A program made the translations under genes and the position numbers. From contig JAEVYU010000081.1 in NCBI GenBank assembly GCA_023392595.1, positions 99,031 to 163,030 on the forward strand: a DNA stretch of 64,000 nucleotides, in the 5' to 3' direction. The DNA is from Bacillota bacterium (GTDB lineage: Bacteria; Bacillota; UBA4882; UBA8346). This document shows, piece by piece, positions 27,020 to 34,703 of the stretch; the first letter of the stretch is position 1, and the number at the start of each line of letters is the position of its first letter. The notes beneath the pieces were generated by a model that saw only the letters and a list, made by a program, of their open reading frames with translations, searched no databases and was not told the origin of the DNA.

Positions 27020-27355
27020 ATGGGTACCGGACAAAGGAGTAATAACTACATTGTGAAAGAGGCATCGAAAGCGCTTCATAACATGAAGTACGAAATGGCC
27101 AAGGATTTAAGCGCCGCCAATATCATCGATACATCACCGATTCAGGGCGATTATTGGGGATACATGACTGCCAGGGATTGCGGCCATGTTGGTGGTCAAA
27201 TGGTAAAGAACATGATTGATGCCGCTGAACGTTCTCTCGCTGAGCAGGCATTGTCCAATGTGCAAACAGGATTTCAGGCTGGGTTGAGCTCTAAGAACGA
27301 CACCGTTCAGAACATTCAGAGCTTAAACTTGAATGGATTAAACCAAAAGTACTAA
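27020..27355 (+). CDS. Alpha/beta-type small acid-soluble spore protein, extended
   Basis: SASPs coat and protect spore DNA and are cleaved by GPR at germination. The segment EASKALHNMKYEMAKDL matches the first conserved SASP helix with the GPR-cleavage region, and GHVGGQMVKNMIDAAE matches the second. Between them lies a longer insert than usual (about SAANIIDTSPIQGDYWGYMTARDC, given here by its ends). A C-terminal tail of about 30 residues is extra. The 111-residue length exceeds the common 60-75. ATG 27020 is chosen from GGGAGG at 27005-27010; the longer frame from 26966 is not supported. Confidence 0.8.
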   Translation: MGTGQRSNNYIVKEASKALHNMKYEMAKDLSAANIIDTSPIQGDYWGYMTARDCGHVGGQMVKNMIDAAERSLAEQALSNVQTGFQAGLSSKNDTVQNIQSLNLNGLNQKY

Positions 27356-27365
27356 TAATGGAAGC

Positions 27366-27395
27366 CGCCTTTTAAAAATCTAATTTTTAAAGGCG
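27366..27395. terminator. Hairpin after the SASP gene
   Basis: CGCCTTTTAAAAAT (27366-27379) pairs with ATTTTTAAAGGCG (27383-27395) with one bulged base and a CTA loop. It starts 11 bases past the SASP stop. There is no long T tail after the stem, although the stem itself holds A and T runs, so it may act as a terminator or as an mRNA 3' end. Confidence 0.55.
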
Positions 27396-27427
27396 TACCG
27401 TTTCAAAAAAACCGATTTCTTACTTAC

Positions 27428-27525
27428 AAGGGTTGTCTAAAAGGAATATACTCTTCATAAGATCAATGAATGATTGACGATCATTTTTCCAGAACGATCT
27501 TAGGGGGTAACCTTTGGACACCCTT
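27428..27525. repeat. 98-bp segment bounded by inverted repeats
   Basis: AAGGGTTGTCTAAAAGG (27428-27444) is an imperfect inverted copy of CCTTTGGACACCCTT (27511-27525). The inner 66 bases contain further short complementary runs (GATCAATGAATGATTG, GATCATTTTTCC). It lies between the SASP and mtnP genes and could be a structured leader or a small MITE-like insertion. Confidence 0.45.
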
Positions 27526-27618
27526 TAAATTTGTCTTATCGGAATAGAAAATTTTTCCTGGGGGCAGGAATTTCCACAAATACAGCGAAAATTTAGGGAA
27601 AAAGAGGTGGCTTTGGAG

Positions 27619-28425
27619 ATGAAAGAAACGAATGCCCGCGCGCACGTTGGAGTTTTTGGCGGTTCAGGCTTTTATTCTTTATTTGATAAAGTTGAAGAAG
27701 TCGCAATCGATACTCCATACGGTAAGCCCAGTGATGAAATTGCCATTGCCGAAATGGCCGGGAAGAAGGTGGCTTTTTTGCCCCGTCACGGCAAGAATCA
27801 CCAAATTCCTCCTCATAAAATCAATTACCGTGCTAACCTATGGGCCATGAAATCGCTGGGAGTAGAACAAATTATTGGTCCTTGCGCCGCAGGAAGTTTA
27901 CAACCCCATATCAAGCCGGGTGAATTTGTCATTGTCGATCAATTTGTAAACCGGACCTGGGGTCGAAATGATAGCTTCGTTGAAGGACCCGATGTTTTTC
28001 ACATTTCAGCAGCGGACCCCTACTGCGAAAGGCTGCGGCAAAATGCCATCAGCCATTCCAAAAAACTCGGCGTGCCCACCCATGAGCATGGAACGGTAGT
28101 GATTATTCAAGGACCGCGATTTTCGACTCGGGCTGAAAGCAGGGAATTTAGTAAAAACGGTTGGGAAGTCATCAATATGACCCAGTATCCTGAAGGAATC
28201 CTTGCCAAAGAACTGGGCATCTGTTATGTCAATCTTGCCTTAATTACCGATTATGATGCCGGTTTGGAAGGAAACGCCGATATCAAACCGGTTACACATG
28301 AAGAGGTATTAAAGGTTTTCAATAGCAATAACGACAAATTGAAACAACTATTATTTTCAATGATTGAGGATCTGCCGGTTTCGCCGGAGTGTAGCTGCAG
28401 AGAACAAGGTATAACCGGAATTTGA
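27619..28425 (+). CDS. mtnP: S-methyl-5'-thioadenosine phosphorylase
   Basis: This enzyme cleaves methylthioadenosine with phosphate to adenine and methylthioribose 1-phosphate in methionine salvage. The sequence has 268 residues with the family motifs VGVFGGSGFY (phosphate loop), LPRHGKNHQIPPHKINYRAN, IIQGPRFSTRAESR and INMTQYPE. The MT(Q/E)-type motif and the RHG segment favour MTA phosphorylase over purine nucleoside phosphorylase. AAAGAGGTGG (27601-27610) fits ATG 27619; GTG 27607 is an in-frame alternative. No other salvage genes are near. Confidence 0.9.
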   Translation: MKETNARAHVGVFGGSGFYSLFDKVEEVAIDTPYGKPSDEIAIAEMAGKKVAFLPRHGKNHQIPPHKINYRANLWAMKSLGVEQIIGPCAAGSLQPHIKPGEFVIVDQFVNRTWGRNDSFVEGPDVFHISAADPYCERLRQNAISHSKKLGVPTHEHGTVVIIQGPRFSTRAESREFSKNGWEVINMTQYPEGILAKELGICYVNLALITDYDAGLEGNADIKPVTHEEVLKVFNSNNDKLKQLLFSMIEDLPVSPECSCREQGITGI

Positions 28426-28436
28426 AATCTTGACGA

Positions 28437-28462
28437 AAATCGGCAGATAGCCGATTTTTTTT
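28437..28462 (+). terminator. Rho-independent terminator after mtnP
   Basis: AAAATCGGC (28437-28445) pairs with GCCGATTTT (28450-28458) around a four-base loop, followed by T residues through 28462. It lies 12 bases past the mtnP stop. Confidence 0.88.
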
Positions 28463-28531
28463 AAATCGTTTTATCCAACGATTGTTTCACTGCCGGGATT
28501 TAAAACCCCGGATTCATAAGCGAGGATTCCA

Positions 28532-29908
28532 ATGGCTAAAAAACCAAAAATAAGTTATGTATGTGAAAACTGCGGACATCAAGAATTAAAATGGGTTGGG
28601 AAATGCCCGGCCTGTAATGAATGGGGAACTTTACAGGAGGAGGTCGGGGATGAGACCGGCAAGGAATTGGCCCCCTTAAGCAGTTTCCAGCAGCCTTTGG
28701 TTTTAAATCAGGTCAAGGTGGATGCTTCTATCCGGACCAGCACCGGCATTCAAGAGTTTGATCAGCTACTGGGAGGCGGAATCGTTACCGGCTCGGTTTC
28801 ATTGTTAGTTGGAGACCCCGGGATCGGTAAAAGTACCTTAAGTTTGATTATAGCCGGAAATATAGCCCAATCCAGGACCGTATTGTATGTAAGCGGCGAA
28901 GAGTCCGCCGAACAAACCAAGATTAGGGCGGACCGTCTGGGAAAATTTCCGGATAACCTTTATGTCGTTTCGGAAACCAATTTAGAATTCATAGAGCGGC
29001 ACATTGAAGAATTACATCCTGGCTTCATTATCGTAGACTCCATTCAGGCTGTTTTTTTGAGCAGAATCCGTTCCACTCCCGGTTCGCCTTCTCAGATCAA
29101 AGAAAGTACGCTTTTTTTAACCAAGATTGCCAAACAAGCGGGCATCCCGGTTGTTTTAATCGGTCAAGTCACCAAGGAATCGGTCTTGGCCGGCCCCAGA
29201 GTGCTGGAACATTTGGTTGACACCGTAATTTATTTGGAAGGAAATCGGAATCACAGTTTAAGAGTGGCTAGGGTGGTCAAGAATAGATATGGTTCCACTG
29301 AAGAGGTTGCTTTGTTTGAAATGACAGCCCGCGGATTCGAAGAAGTCCGTAATCCATCGGAGTATTTATTGGAAAACCGTAGCGAGATGGTTCCGGGATC
29401 GATTATTGTGGGAACTGCCAGAGGCGCTCGGCCGATTTTTACTGAGATTCAGGCTCTGGTCACCGAGGCGCCCGAGGGAAACCCTCCCCGTCAAATTGCC
29501 ATTGGGGTCGACCGGAACCGTTTATTACTGGTGACTGCGGTTTTGCAGCGGTGGATTGGCGAACGTTTAAGCAATAAAAACATATTTGTCTCCATTGCCG
29601 GTGGTATTGAGTCGGATGATCCGGCTTTGGACTTGGGAATAGCAGCTTCCTTACTTTCTTCCATCCGGGGGCTGACGTTTCATTCCAAGGTATTTTGGGT
29701 TGGAGAATTAACTCTTTCCGGAGAAGTCAGGCCTACTCCGGATCTGCCAAGGCTACTTACGGAGGGAGGACGTTTGGGTTTCACCCAATGCGTTCTTTCA
29801 GGAAAGGGAATGAAAAAAATTAAGCCTGTTCCGGATATGAAATTATATAGTATGGATCACCTGCGAAGTATCTTAAAATTATTACCGGATATCAGCAAGC
29901 AGGAATAA
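28532..29908 (+). CDS. radA: DNA repair protein RadA
   Basis: A DNA-branch-migration helicase of recombination. It is 458 residues: N-terminal zinc finger (Cys11, Cys14, Cys25, Cys28), RecA-like ATPase with Walker A GDPGIGKST (94-102), the RadA signature KNRYGS, and a C-terminal Lon-protease-like domain. It is followed after 19 bases by disA, the order found in B. subtilis. Confidence 0.96.
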   Translation: MAKKPKISYVCENCGHQELKWVGKCPACNEWGTLQEEVGDETGKELAPLSSFQQPLVLNQVKVDASIRTSTGIQEFDQLLGGGIVTGSVSLLVGDPGIGKSTLSLIIAGNIAQSRTVLYVSGEESAEQTKIRADRLGKFPDNLYVVSETNLEFIERHIEELHPGFIIVDSIQAVFLSRIRSTPGSPSQIKESTLFLTKIAKQAGIPVVLIGQVTKESVLAGPRVLEHLVDTVIYLEGNRNHSLRVARVVKNRYGSTEEVALFEMTARGFEEVRNPSEYLLENRSEMVPGSIIVGTARGARPIFTEIQALVTEAPEGNPPRQIAIGVDRNRLLLVTAVLQRWIGERLSNKNIFVSIAGGIESDDPALDLGIAASLLSSIRGLTFHSKVFWVGELTLSGEVRPTPDLPRLLTEGGRLGFTQCVLSGKGMKKIKPVPDMKLYSMDHLRSILKLLPDISKQE

Positions 29909-29927
29909 TTGGAGTTGGTGGTAATCA

Positions 29928-30998
29928 GTGGCGCAAGAGGAACAAAATAACCCAATGGACCAAATTTTAAAAATGGTGGCCCCGGGGACAACTTTGTACG
30001 AGGGTTTGGAAAATATTCTCCGTGCCAAAACGGGAGCATTAATTACAGTTTCGGACTCCGATGGGGTGATGAAACTTGTCGATGGGGGCTTTCGGATCAA
30101 TGCCGATTTGGAGCCGGCAAACCTTTACGAATTGGCGAAAATGGACGGCGCAATCGTCTTATCGTCGGATGCCAAAAAAATATTGGTTGCCAATGCTCAT
30201 TTAACTCCCGACCATTTGATTCCAACCTCGGAAACCGGAACCAGGCACCGCACCGCGGAAAGAATGGCGATTCAAACCGGTGAATTGGTGATTGCGATTT
30301 CACAACGGCGGAATGTAATTACCCTTTATAAAGGCAATCGGCGTTACGTAATTCGTGATATCGGGACGATATTGGCGAAGGCCAATCAAGCATTGCAAAC
30401 CCTGCAAAAGTATAAAAGCGTCTTGGAACAGGCCCTTCTGAATTTATCGGCTTTGGAATTCGAAAACCTGGTGACTTTGTCGGATGTGTGCTCCGTCACG
30501 CAACGGGCGGAAATGGTTGAACGGATTGCGGCGGAAATACGCCAATACATTAACGAGCTTGGCACCGAAGGCCGTTTAGTCAATATGCAGCTTGAAGAAT
30601 TGATGGTCGACGTCGAAGATGAAGGCTACTTGATTATTCGGGATTATCTCAAGGACGACAACGCAAAGGCCGAAACGGTTAAAACCGAAATATCCACCTG
30701 GGACGACGATGAATTGCTGGAATCCATGGCCATTGCCAAAGTCCTTGGTTATCCCGGTACGGTGACGCTCGATCTTTCGGTTTCTTCCCGGGGTTCCCGG
30801 ATACTGCGGAAAATTCCCCGGTTGCCATTTCCGGTTGTTGAAAATTTGGTTAAGGTGTTTGGAAATTTGCAACGGATTTTAAATGCTTCAACCGATGAAC
30901 TTGATGATGTGGAAGGCATCGGCGAAGTACGGGCCAGAACCATTAAAGACGGATTAAGGAGACTGCGGGAACAAATTTTGCTGGACCGACGTTTTTAA
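29928..30998 (+). CDS. disA: DNA-integrity scanning diadenylate cyclase
   Basis: DisA makes cyclic di-AMP from two ATP and pauses at recombination intermediates. The cyclase motifs DGA (73-75) and RHRTAE (106-111) are intact, so activity is expected. The C-terminal part holds a helix-hairpin-helix DNA-binding domain (DVEGIGEVRARTI). It is 356 residues, starting at GTG 29928. No c-di-AMP phosphodiesterase gene is in the window. Confidence 0.96.
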   Translation: MAQEEQNNPMDQILKMVAPGTTLYEGLENILRAKTGALITVSDSDGVMKLVDGGFRINADLEPANLYELAKMDGAIVLSSDAKKILVANAHLTPDHLIPTSETGTRHRTAERMAIQTGELVIAISQRRNVITLYKGNRRYVIRDIGTILAKANQALQTLQKYKSVLEQALLNLSALEFENLVTLSDVCSVTQRAEMVERIAAEIRQYINELGTEGRLVNMQLEELMVDVEDEGYLIIRDYLKDDNAKAETVKTEISTWDDDELLESMAIAKVLGYPGTVTLDLSVSSRGSRILRKIPRLPFPVVENLVKVFGNLQRILNASTDELDDVEGIGEVRARTIKDGLRRLREQILLDRRF

Positions 30999-31248
30999 CG
31001 CCGGCCCGGCTCTTCCCGAATGCCTCCGGATGCGTGATCCCCCGGTTTCCCTAAAATACGAAAATTAAAAATCCCCCCTAAAATTATTTTTTCGGGTGAA
31101 AGCCCAAACGGATTTAGAATAACATTTTTTCTGCTCTTCAGCCTACCGGTTATCTATTTTATTAACTATATTTTTCATTATTGACGGGGTCGAACGGTTA
31201 AATTGGCCCTCCTGCTTACCCTAGCCCCCGAAACGGAGCTGTTAATCG

Positions 31249-31464
31249 TTGAACTATGGCCGGGAGCTGGAATGCTTGGATTTAAAAACCAAAAAAATAC
31301 AGGGTTGTTTATTTGAGAATAATGCCCAACCCCAACTTTTTGGGATTGTTCATCGTTCTTTGAAACTGAGCCGAAAGGCTGATCTGTTGTTAATCGGTTA
31401 AGTTTTCAATCGGGTTTTACGCATTTTGGCCCTTGATCATGATGATGAAAACGAAGAGGATTGA
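31249..31464 (+). pseudogene. Possible decayed short coding sequence
   Basis: From TTG 31249 the frame encodes a 50-residue stretch including LFENNAQPQLFGIVHRSLKL and ends at TAA 31399. It continues in frame past that stop as VFNRVLRILALDHDDENEED to TGA 31462. There is no good ribosome binding site. The reading could be a remnant with a nonsense mutation, or chance. Family not recognised. Confidence 0.25.
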
Positions 31465-31499
31465 TTCGACATTATTTATGTTACCGAAATGAAAAAATA

Positions 31500-31528
31500 T
31501 TGACATAAATTTTAAAACCTGTTAAAAT
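31500..31528 (+). promoter_or_regulatory. Sigma-A promoter P1 of carD
   Basis: TTGACA (31500-31505) and TAAAAT (31523-31528) are spaced by 17 bp. The -35 element is perfect. It is the upstream member of a tandem pair. Confidence 0.75.
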
Positions 31529-31536
31529 AGTATACC

Positions 31537-31565
31537 TTGACATTATCGGACCAGAGAGGTACAAT
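31537..31565 (+). promoter_or_regulatory. Sigma-A promoter P2 of carD
   Basis: TTGACA (31537-31542) and TACAAT (31560-31565) are spaced by 17 bp, 31 bases before the carD start. Together with P1, 37 bases upstream, it indicates strong expression. Confidence 0.8.
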
Positions 31566-31595
31566 AAAGATGTAATTTTTTTTGGGAGGAAAATA

Positions 31596-32072
31596 ATGTT
31601 TAACATCGGTGATAAAGTAGTTTACCCAATGCATGGGGCTGGAGTCATTGAAGATATTGAGGAAAAAGAAATATCTGGTGAGAAACTACAGTATTATATA
31701 ATAAAGTTACCGATGGGCGAAATGAAAGCAATGGTGCCGATGAATAAGGTCAAAGAAGTTGGTTTAAGACAGGTTATCGAAGAGGACGATGTTTTGAAGG
31801 TCTTTGAAGTCTTAAAAGGCGAATCTTCGAATATGCCGATGAATTGGAACCACCGTTACCGGGCCAATCTGGAGAAAATAAAGAGCGGGAGCATTTTTGA
31901 AGTGGCCGAGGTTGTTCGTAATTTATCAACCAGGGACCGGCAAAAGGGACTTTCAACCGGCGAAAAGAAGATGCTTGAAAATGCCAGAAGGATTCTCCTA
32001 AGCGAATTGGTTTTAGCCAAAAATGTAGCTGAAAATAACATGGTAGAGATCTTGGAAGGTTATTTAAGCTGA
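31596..32072 (+). CDS. CarD family transcription regulator
   Basis: A 158-residue protein with an N-terminal RNA-polymerase-interacting Tudor-like domain (FNIGDKVVYPMHGAGVIEDIE) and a helical C-terminal DNA-contacting domain. CarD proteins bind the RNA polymerase beta subunit and stabilise open promoter complexes. The gene often precedes the PIN-TRAM gene and ispD-ispF in Firmicutes, as here. A terminator follows. Confidence 0.93.
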   Translation: MFNIGDKVVYPMHGAGVIEDIEEKEISGEKLQYYIIKLPMGEMKAMVPMNKVKEVGLRQVIEEDDVLKVFEVLKGESSNMPMNWNHRYRANLEKIKSGSIFEVAEVVRNLSTRDRQKGLSTGEKKMLENARRILLSELVLAKNVAENNMVEILEGYLS

Positions 32073-32097
32073 TTTGAATAGAATACAAGATTTTTTA

Positions 32098-32138
32098 AAG
32101 AGTTGTCCCAGAAAACGGGGCAGCTCTTATTTTATTTT
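32098..32138 (+). terminator. Rho-independent terminator after carD
   Basis: AAGAGTTGTCCC (32098-32109) pairs with GGGCAGCTCTT (32118-32128) with minor mismatches, followed by a T-rich run. It starts 26 bases past the carD stop. Confidence 0.8.
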
Positions 32139-32173
32139 TCACAAAGGGATGAGGATAACTTTACCATAATTCG

Positions 32174-32340
32174 GCAATAATAAGAAAAGGTGTAGGGCGA
32201 TTGCTGCAGCAATAATGCTGAGGAAAAGTGTTAGGAGATTGCTGCAGCAATAAGATTGCCGGGGCAATAATAATCAAAAAAGGAGGCGCGGGAATTGCTG
32301 AAGGCAACATTATCAAAGGGGGAGGTGCGGGAGTGCCGAA
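32174..32340 (+). repeat. Degenerate tandem repeats, about 35-39 bp
   Basis: Units begin with GCAAT or GCAAC at 32174, 32209, 32247 (short), 32264 and 32304. The full units carry an AAAAGG or GGGAGG-like purine block and most end in ATTGCTG. At unit junctions the perfect palindrome ATTGCTGCAGCAAT occurs twice (32200-32213 and 32238-32251), with a variant ATTGCCGGGGCAAT at 32255-32268. The last unit supplies the ribosome binding site and GTG start of the PIN-TRAM gene. Confidence 0.7.
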
Positions 32341-33385
32341 ACGCGGGTGGATTTTATTTTGGGTGACGATTGGAATTTTATTGGGTTATACAATTATTCA
32401 ATTCCTTTTTCCTTACTTAAAATGGTGGAAGTTTTTGCTGGTTATACTTTTTGGAGGAGCATTAGGCGGCTTGTTCCAGATCATGCTTTCCAACCGAATC
32501 GTGAATGCGGTAAAAAAAATGAATGCTCAAGTTTTATTGATTCAAGGTTTAGGATGTATATGCGGACTGCTGATCATCACGTTAATAACCATCGTTGCCA
32601 GGCCATTTCTGGACTTTATGTCGATGAAAGAGCGTTTTACCGTTATTTCATTGTTTTCCTTGATACTTCTTTGCAGTATCTTATGGATTGTTTCAATAAA
32701 AATGAAGGAATTGAATTATCTCTTTTTTAATATCACAGCTCAGCCCGGTTTAAAAACCGGCTCCACTAAAAATCAGTTTAAGATTTTAGATACAAGCGCA
32801 ATCATTGACGGTCGGATTGCCGACTTATGCCAAACTGGCTTCTTAGAGGGAGTATTAATCATTCCCAATTTTGTTTTAAACGAACTTCAGAAAATAGCCG
32901 ATTCTCCCGATTCTCTGCGAAGAAATCGGGGACGTCGCGGACTTGACCTCCTAAACAAAATTCAAAAGGAAAATTATATTGCCATTCGTATTTTCGATCG
33001 GGATTATGAAGAACTCACCGAGGTCGACACTAAATTATTGAGGCTGGCAAAGGAAATCGAAGCGAAAGTAGTCACCAATGATTTTAATCTCAACAAAGTA
33101 GCGGAATTATATGGAGTTCAAGTACTGAATATTAATGATCTATCAAACGCCATTAAGCCGGCGGTCCTTCCGGGTGAAGAAATGTTCGTGAGAATTTTGA
33201 GGGACGGCAAAGAATCCGGGCAAGGCATCGCTTATTTAGAGGATGGGACCATGATTGTGGTTGAGGGAGGAAAAAATTTTATTGGGATCGATTTGGAGGT
33301 TTTAGTCACCAGTGTCCTGCAAACTTCCGCCGGCAGGATGATTTTTGCAAAGCCTAAATATTTGGCAGTAAAAGAAAGCTCATAA
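32333..33385 (+). CDS. PIN-TRAM domain membrane protein (YacL type)
   Basis: A 350-residue protein: four N-terminal membrane helices (about 1-120), a PIN nuclease domain starting ILDTSAIIDGRIADL with acidic residues also in NDFNLNKVAELYGV, and a C-terminal TRAM domain (about 290-345). PIN domains are often RNases; the substrate of this family is unknown. GGAGGTG at 32321-32327 fits GTG 32333. The frame is open further upstream through the repeats to 32228, but no family similarity supports that. Confidence 0.9.
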   Translation: MPKRGWILFWVTIGILLGYTIIQFLFPYLKWWKFLLVILFGGALGGLFQIMLSNRIVNAVKKMNAQVLLIQGLGCICGLLIITLITIVARPFLDFMSMKERFTVISLFSLILLCSILWIVSIKMKELNYLFFNITAQPGLKTGSTKNQFKILDTSAIIDGRIADLCQTGFLEGVLIIPNFVLNELQKIADSPDSLRRNRGRRGLDLLNKIQKENYIAIRIFDRDYEELTEVDTKLLRLAKEIEAKVVTNDFNLNKVAELYGVQVLNINDLSNAIKPAVLPGEEMFVRILRDGKESGQGIAYLEDGTMIVVEGGKNFIGIDLEVLVTSVLQTSAGRMIFAKPKYLAVKESS

Positions 33386-33408
33386 AAGTGCCGAAAGGCA
33401 CTTTTTTT
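33385..33408 (+). terminator. Rho-independent terminator after the PIN-TRAM gene
   Basis: AAAGTGCC (33385-33392), a GAAA loop and GGCACTTT (33397-33404) form a perfect stem followed by T residues through 33408. It overlaps the stop codon, so ispD probably has its own promoter or depends on readthrough. Confidence 0.9.
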
Positions 33409-33463
33409 ATGGAATTTTGCAGGATTGTTGGGATCAAACTGGAATTTAATAAAGGGTGAAAAA

Positions 33464-34201
33464 ATGGAAAACTATCAAGTTGTCGCTATTATCCCTGCGG
33501 CTGGCACCGGTCAAAGGATGCATGCCGGAAAAAATAAAATTTGGTTGGATTTGGACGGTCAAAGCATCCTGGAGCATATTGCACGCTTGTTTCAAGAGCT
33601 TAAGGCGATTAGTCATGTTATATTTGCTGTTAACCCGGATGAAGTTGAGAAAATCAGTCATTTCATTCAAAACATTGAACCGGATTCCAGCAAATTTTCT
33701 TTGGTGACCGGTGGAACTGAGCGTCAAGATTCTGTTGGAAACTGTCTGGCCTTTTTGGAACATTGGCCTTGGCGGCCAAATTGCAAACCATTGGTGCTAG
33801 TCCATGATGCCGCTAGGGTTCTTATTACTCCGGAAGTAATCCATATTGCTATTGAACAATGTTTGATCTATAATTCTGTAGGAATAGCTGTTCCGGTCAA
33901 GGATACCATGAAACAGGTTAACACTGAAGGTTTTGTTGTTCAAACTTTTGACCGTTCCACTTTATTTGCGGTTCAGACACCCCAGGTGTTTGATTTTAAT
34001 TTGTTGAGCGCATGCTATAAACAAGTTTCAAAACTCAACCGTAAATTTACTGATGATTGTTCGATAGTCGAATATTGTGGATATCCGGTCAAGCTGGTTG
34101 AAGGTTCGTATGAAAATTTTAAAATCACAACCCCGGAAGATTTAATAATGGCTGAAACAATTCTCAGGAGGCGTGAGCGTGCGAATCGGTCAAGGGTTTG
34201 A
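33464..34201 (+). CDS. ispD: 2-C-methyl-D-erythritol 4-phosphate cytidylyltransferase
   Basis: This enzyme couples MEP to CTP in the non-mevalonate isoprenoid pathway. It has 245 residues and starts ENYQVVAIIPAAGTGQRM, the CTP-binding loop, followed by NKIWLDLDGQ. VLVHDAARVLIT, and KITTPEDLIMAE near the C-terminus, are conserved. AAAGGGTG at 33451-33458 sets the ATG at 33464; the longer frame from 33425 is not supported. The 3' end overlaps ispF by 23 bases. Confidence 0.95.
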   Translation: MENYQVVAIIPAAGTGQRMHAGKNKIWLDLDGQSILEHIARLFQELKAISHVIFAVNPDEVEKISHFIQNIEPDSSKFSLVTGGTERQDSVGNCLAFLEHWPWRPNCKPLVLVHDAARVLITPEVIHIAIEQCLIYNSVGIAVPVKDTMKQVNTEGFVVQTFDRSTLFAVQTPQVFDFNLLSACYKQVSKLNRKFTDDCSIVEYCGYPVKLVEGSYENFKITTPEDLIMAETILRRRERANRSRV

Positions 34202-34655
34202 TGTTCATAGGCTCGTTCCCAACCGGAGGCTGGTGTTGGGAGGAGTTACTATACCTTACGAATTCGGCTTATTGGGACATTCGGATGCCGATGTACTGAT
34301 TCATGCTATTATGGATGCCCTGTTGGGGGCTATTGGAGCGGGCGATATCGGGCGGCATTTTCCGGATACCGATCCGAGCTTTAAGGATGCCGATAGTATA
34401 AAACTATTACAGTCGGTTCTGGAAATGGTCGGAAAAGCCGGATACCGAATCATGAATATTGATGCTACGATTATTGCTCAAAAACCGAAATTGGCAGGTT
34501 ATATTCCTTTGATGCGGGAAAAGTTATGTAAAGTCCTGGGGTTCTCGGAGGTTTCGGCAGTGAATGTTAAGGCAACTACGACAGAGGGCCTTGGGTTTAC
34601 AGGTAGCGGCGAAGGGATTGCGGCCATGGCGATCGTATTGCTTTTGGGAAAATAG
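34179..34655 (+). CDS. ispF: 2-C-methyl-D-erythritol 2,4-cyclodiphosphate synthase
   Basis: This enzyme cyclises CDP-ME 2-phosphate in the MEP pathway. The 158-residue sequence starts RIGQGFDVHRL with the metal-binding Asp and His, and GHSDADVLIHAIMDALLGA provides the third ligand. AGGAGG at 34166-34171 is one base from GTG 34173 but seven from GTG 34179, so the latter is preferred. It overlaps ispD, indicating translational coupling. Confidence 0.96.
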   Translation: MRIGQGFDVHRLVPNRRLVLGGVTIPYEFGLLGHSDADVLIHAIMDALLGAIGAGDIGRHFPDTDPSFKDADSIKLLQSVLEMVGKAGYRIMNIDATIIAQKPKLAGYIPLMREKLCKVLGFSEVSAVNVKATTTEGLGFTGSGEGIAAMAIVLLLGK

Positions 34656-34703
34656 CGTCAAGTATTTCATCAAAGGTTCCAAATCAGATAGGAGTATCAA
34701 AGG

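Larger units (their letters stand above)
30999..31595. other. Gene-poor spacer between disA and carD
   Basis: 597 bases hold no intact recognised gene. The last 100 bases carry two tandem promoters for carD. A frame from 31249 to 31464, interrupted once by TAA, looks partly coding and is listed separately. The first 150 bases show nothing clear. Confidence 0.5.

Noticed and set aside
27396..27618. A SAM or purine riboswitch ahead of mtnP
   Set aside because: The conserved cores of these riboswitches were not found; only an inverted repeat is visible.
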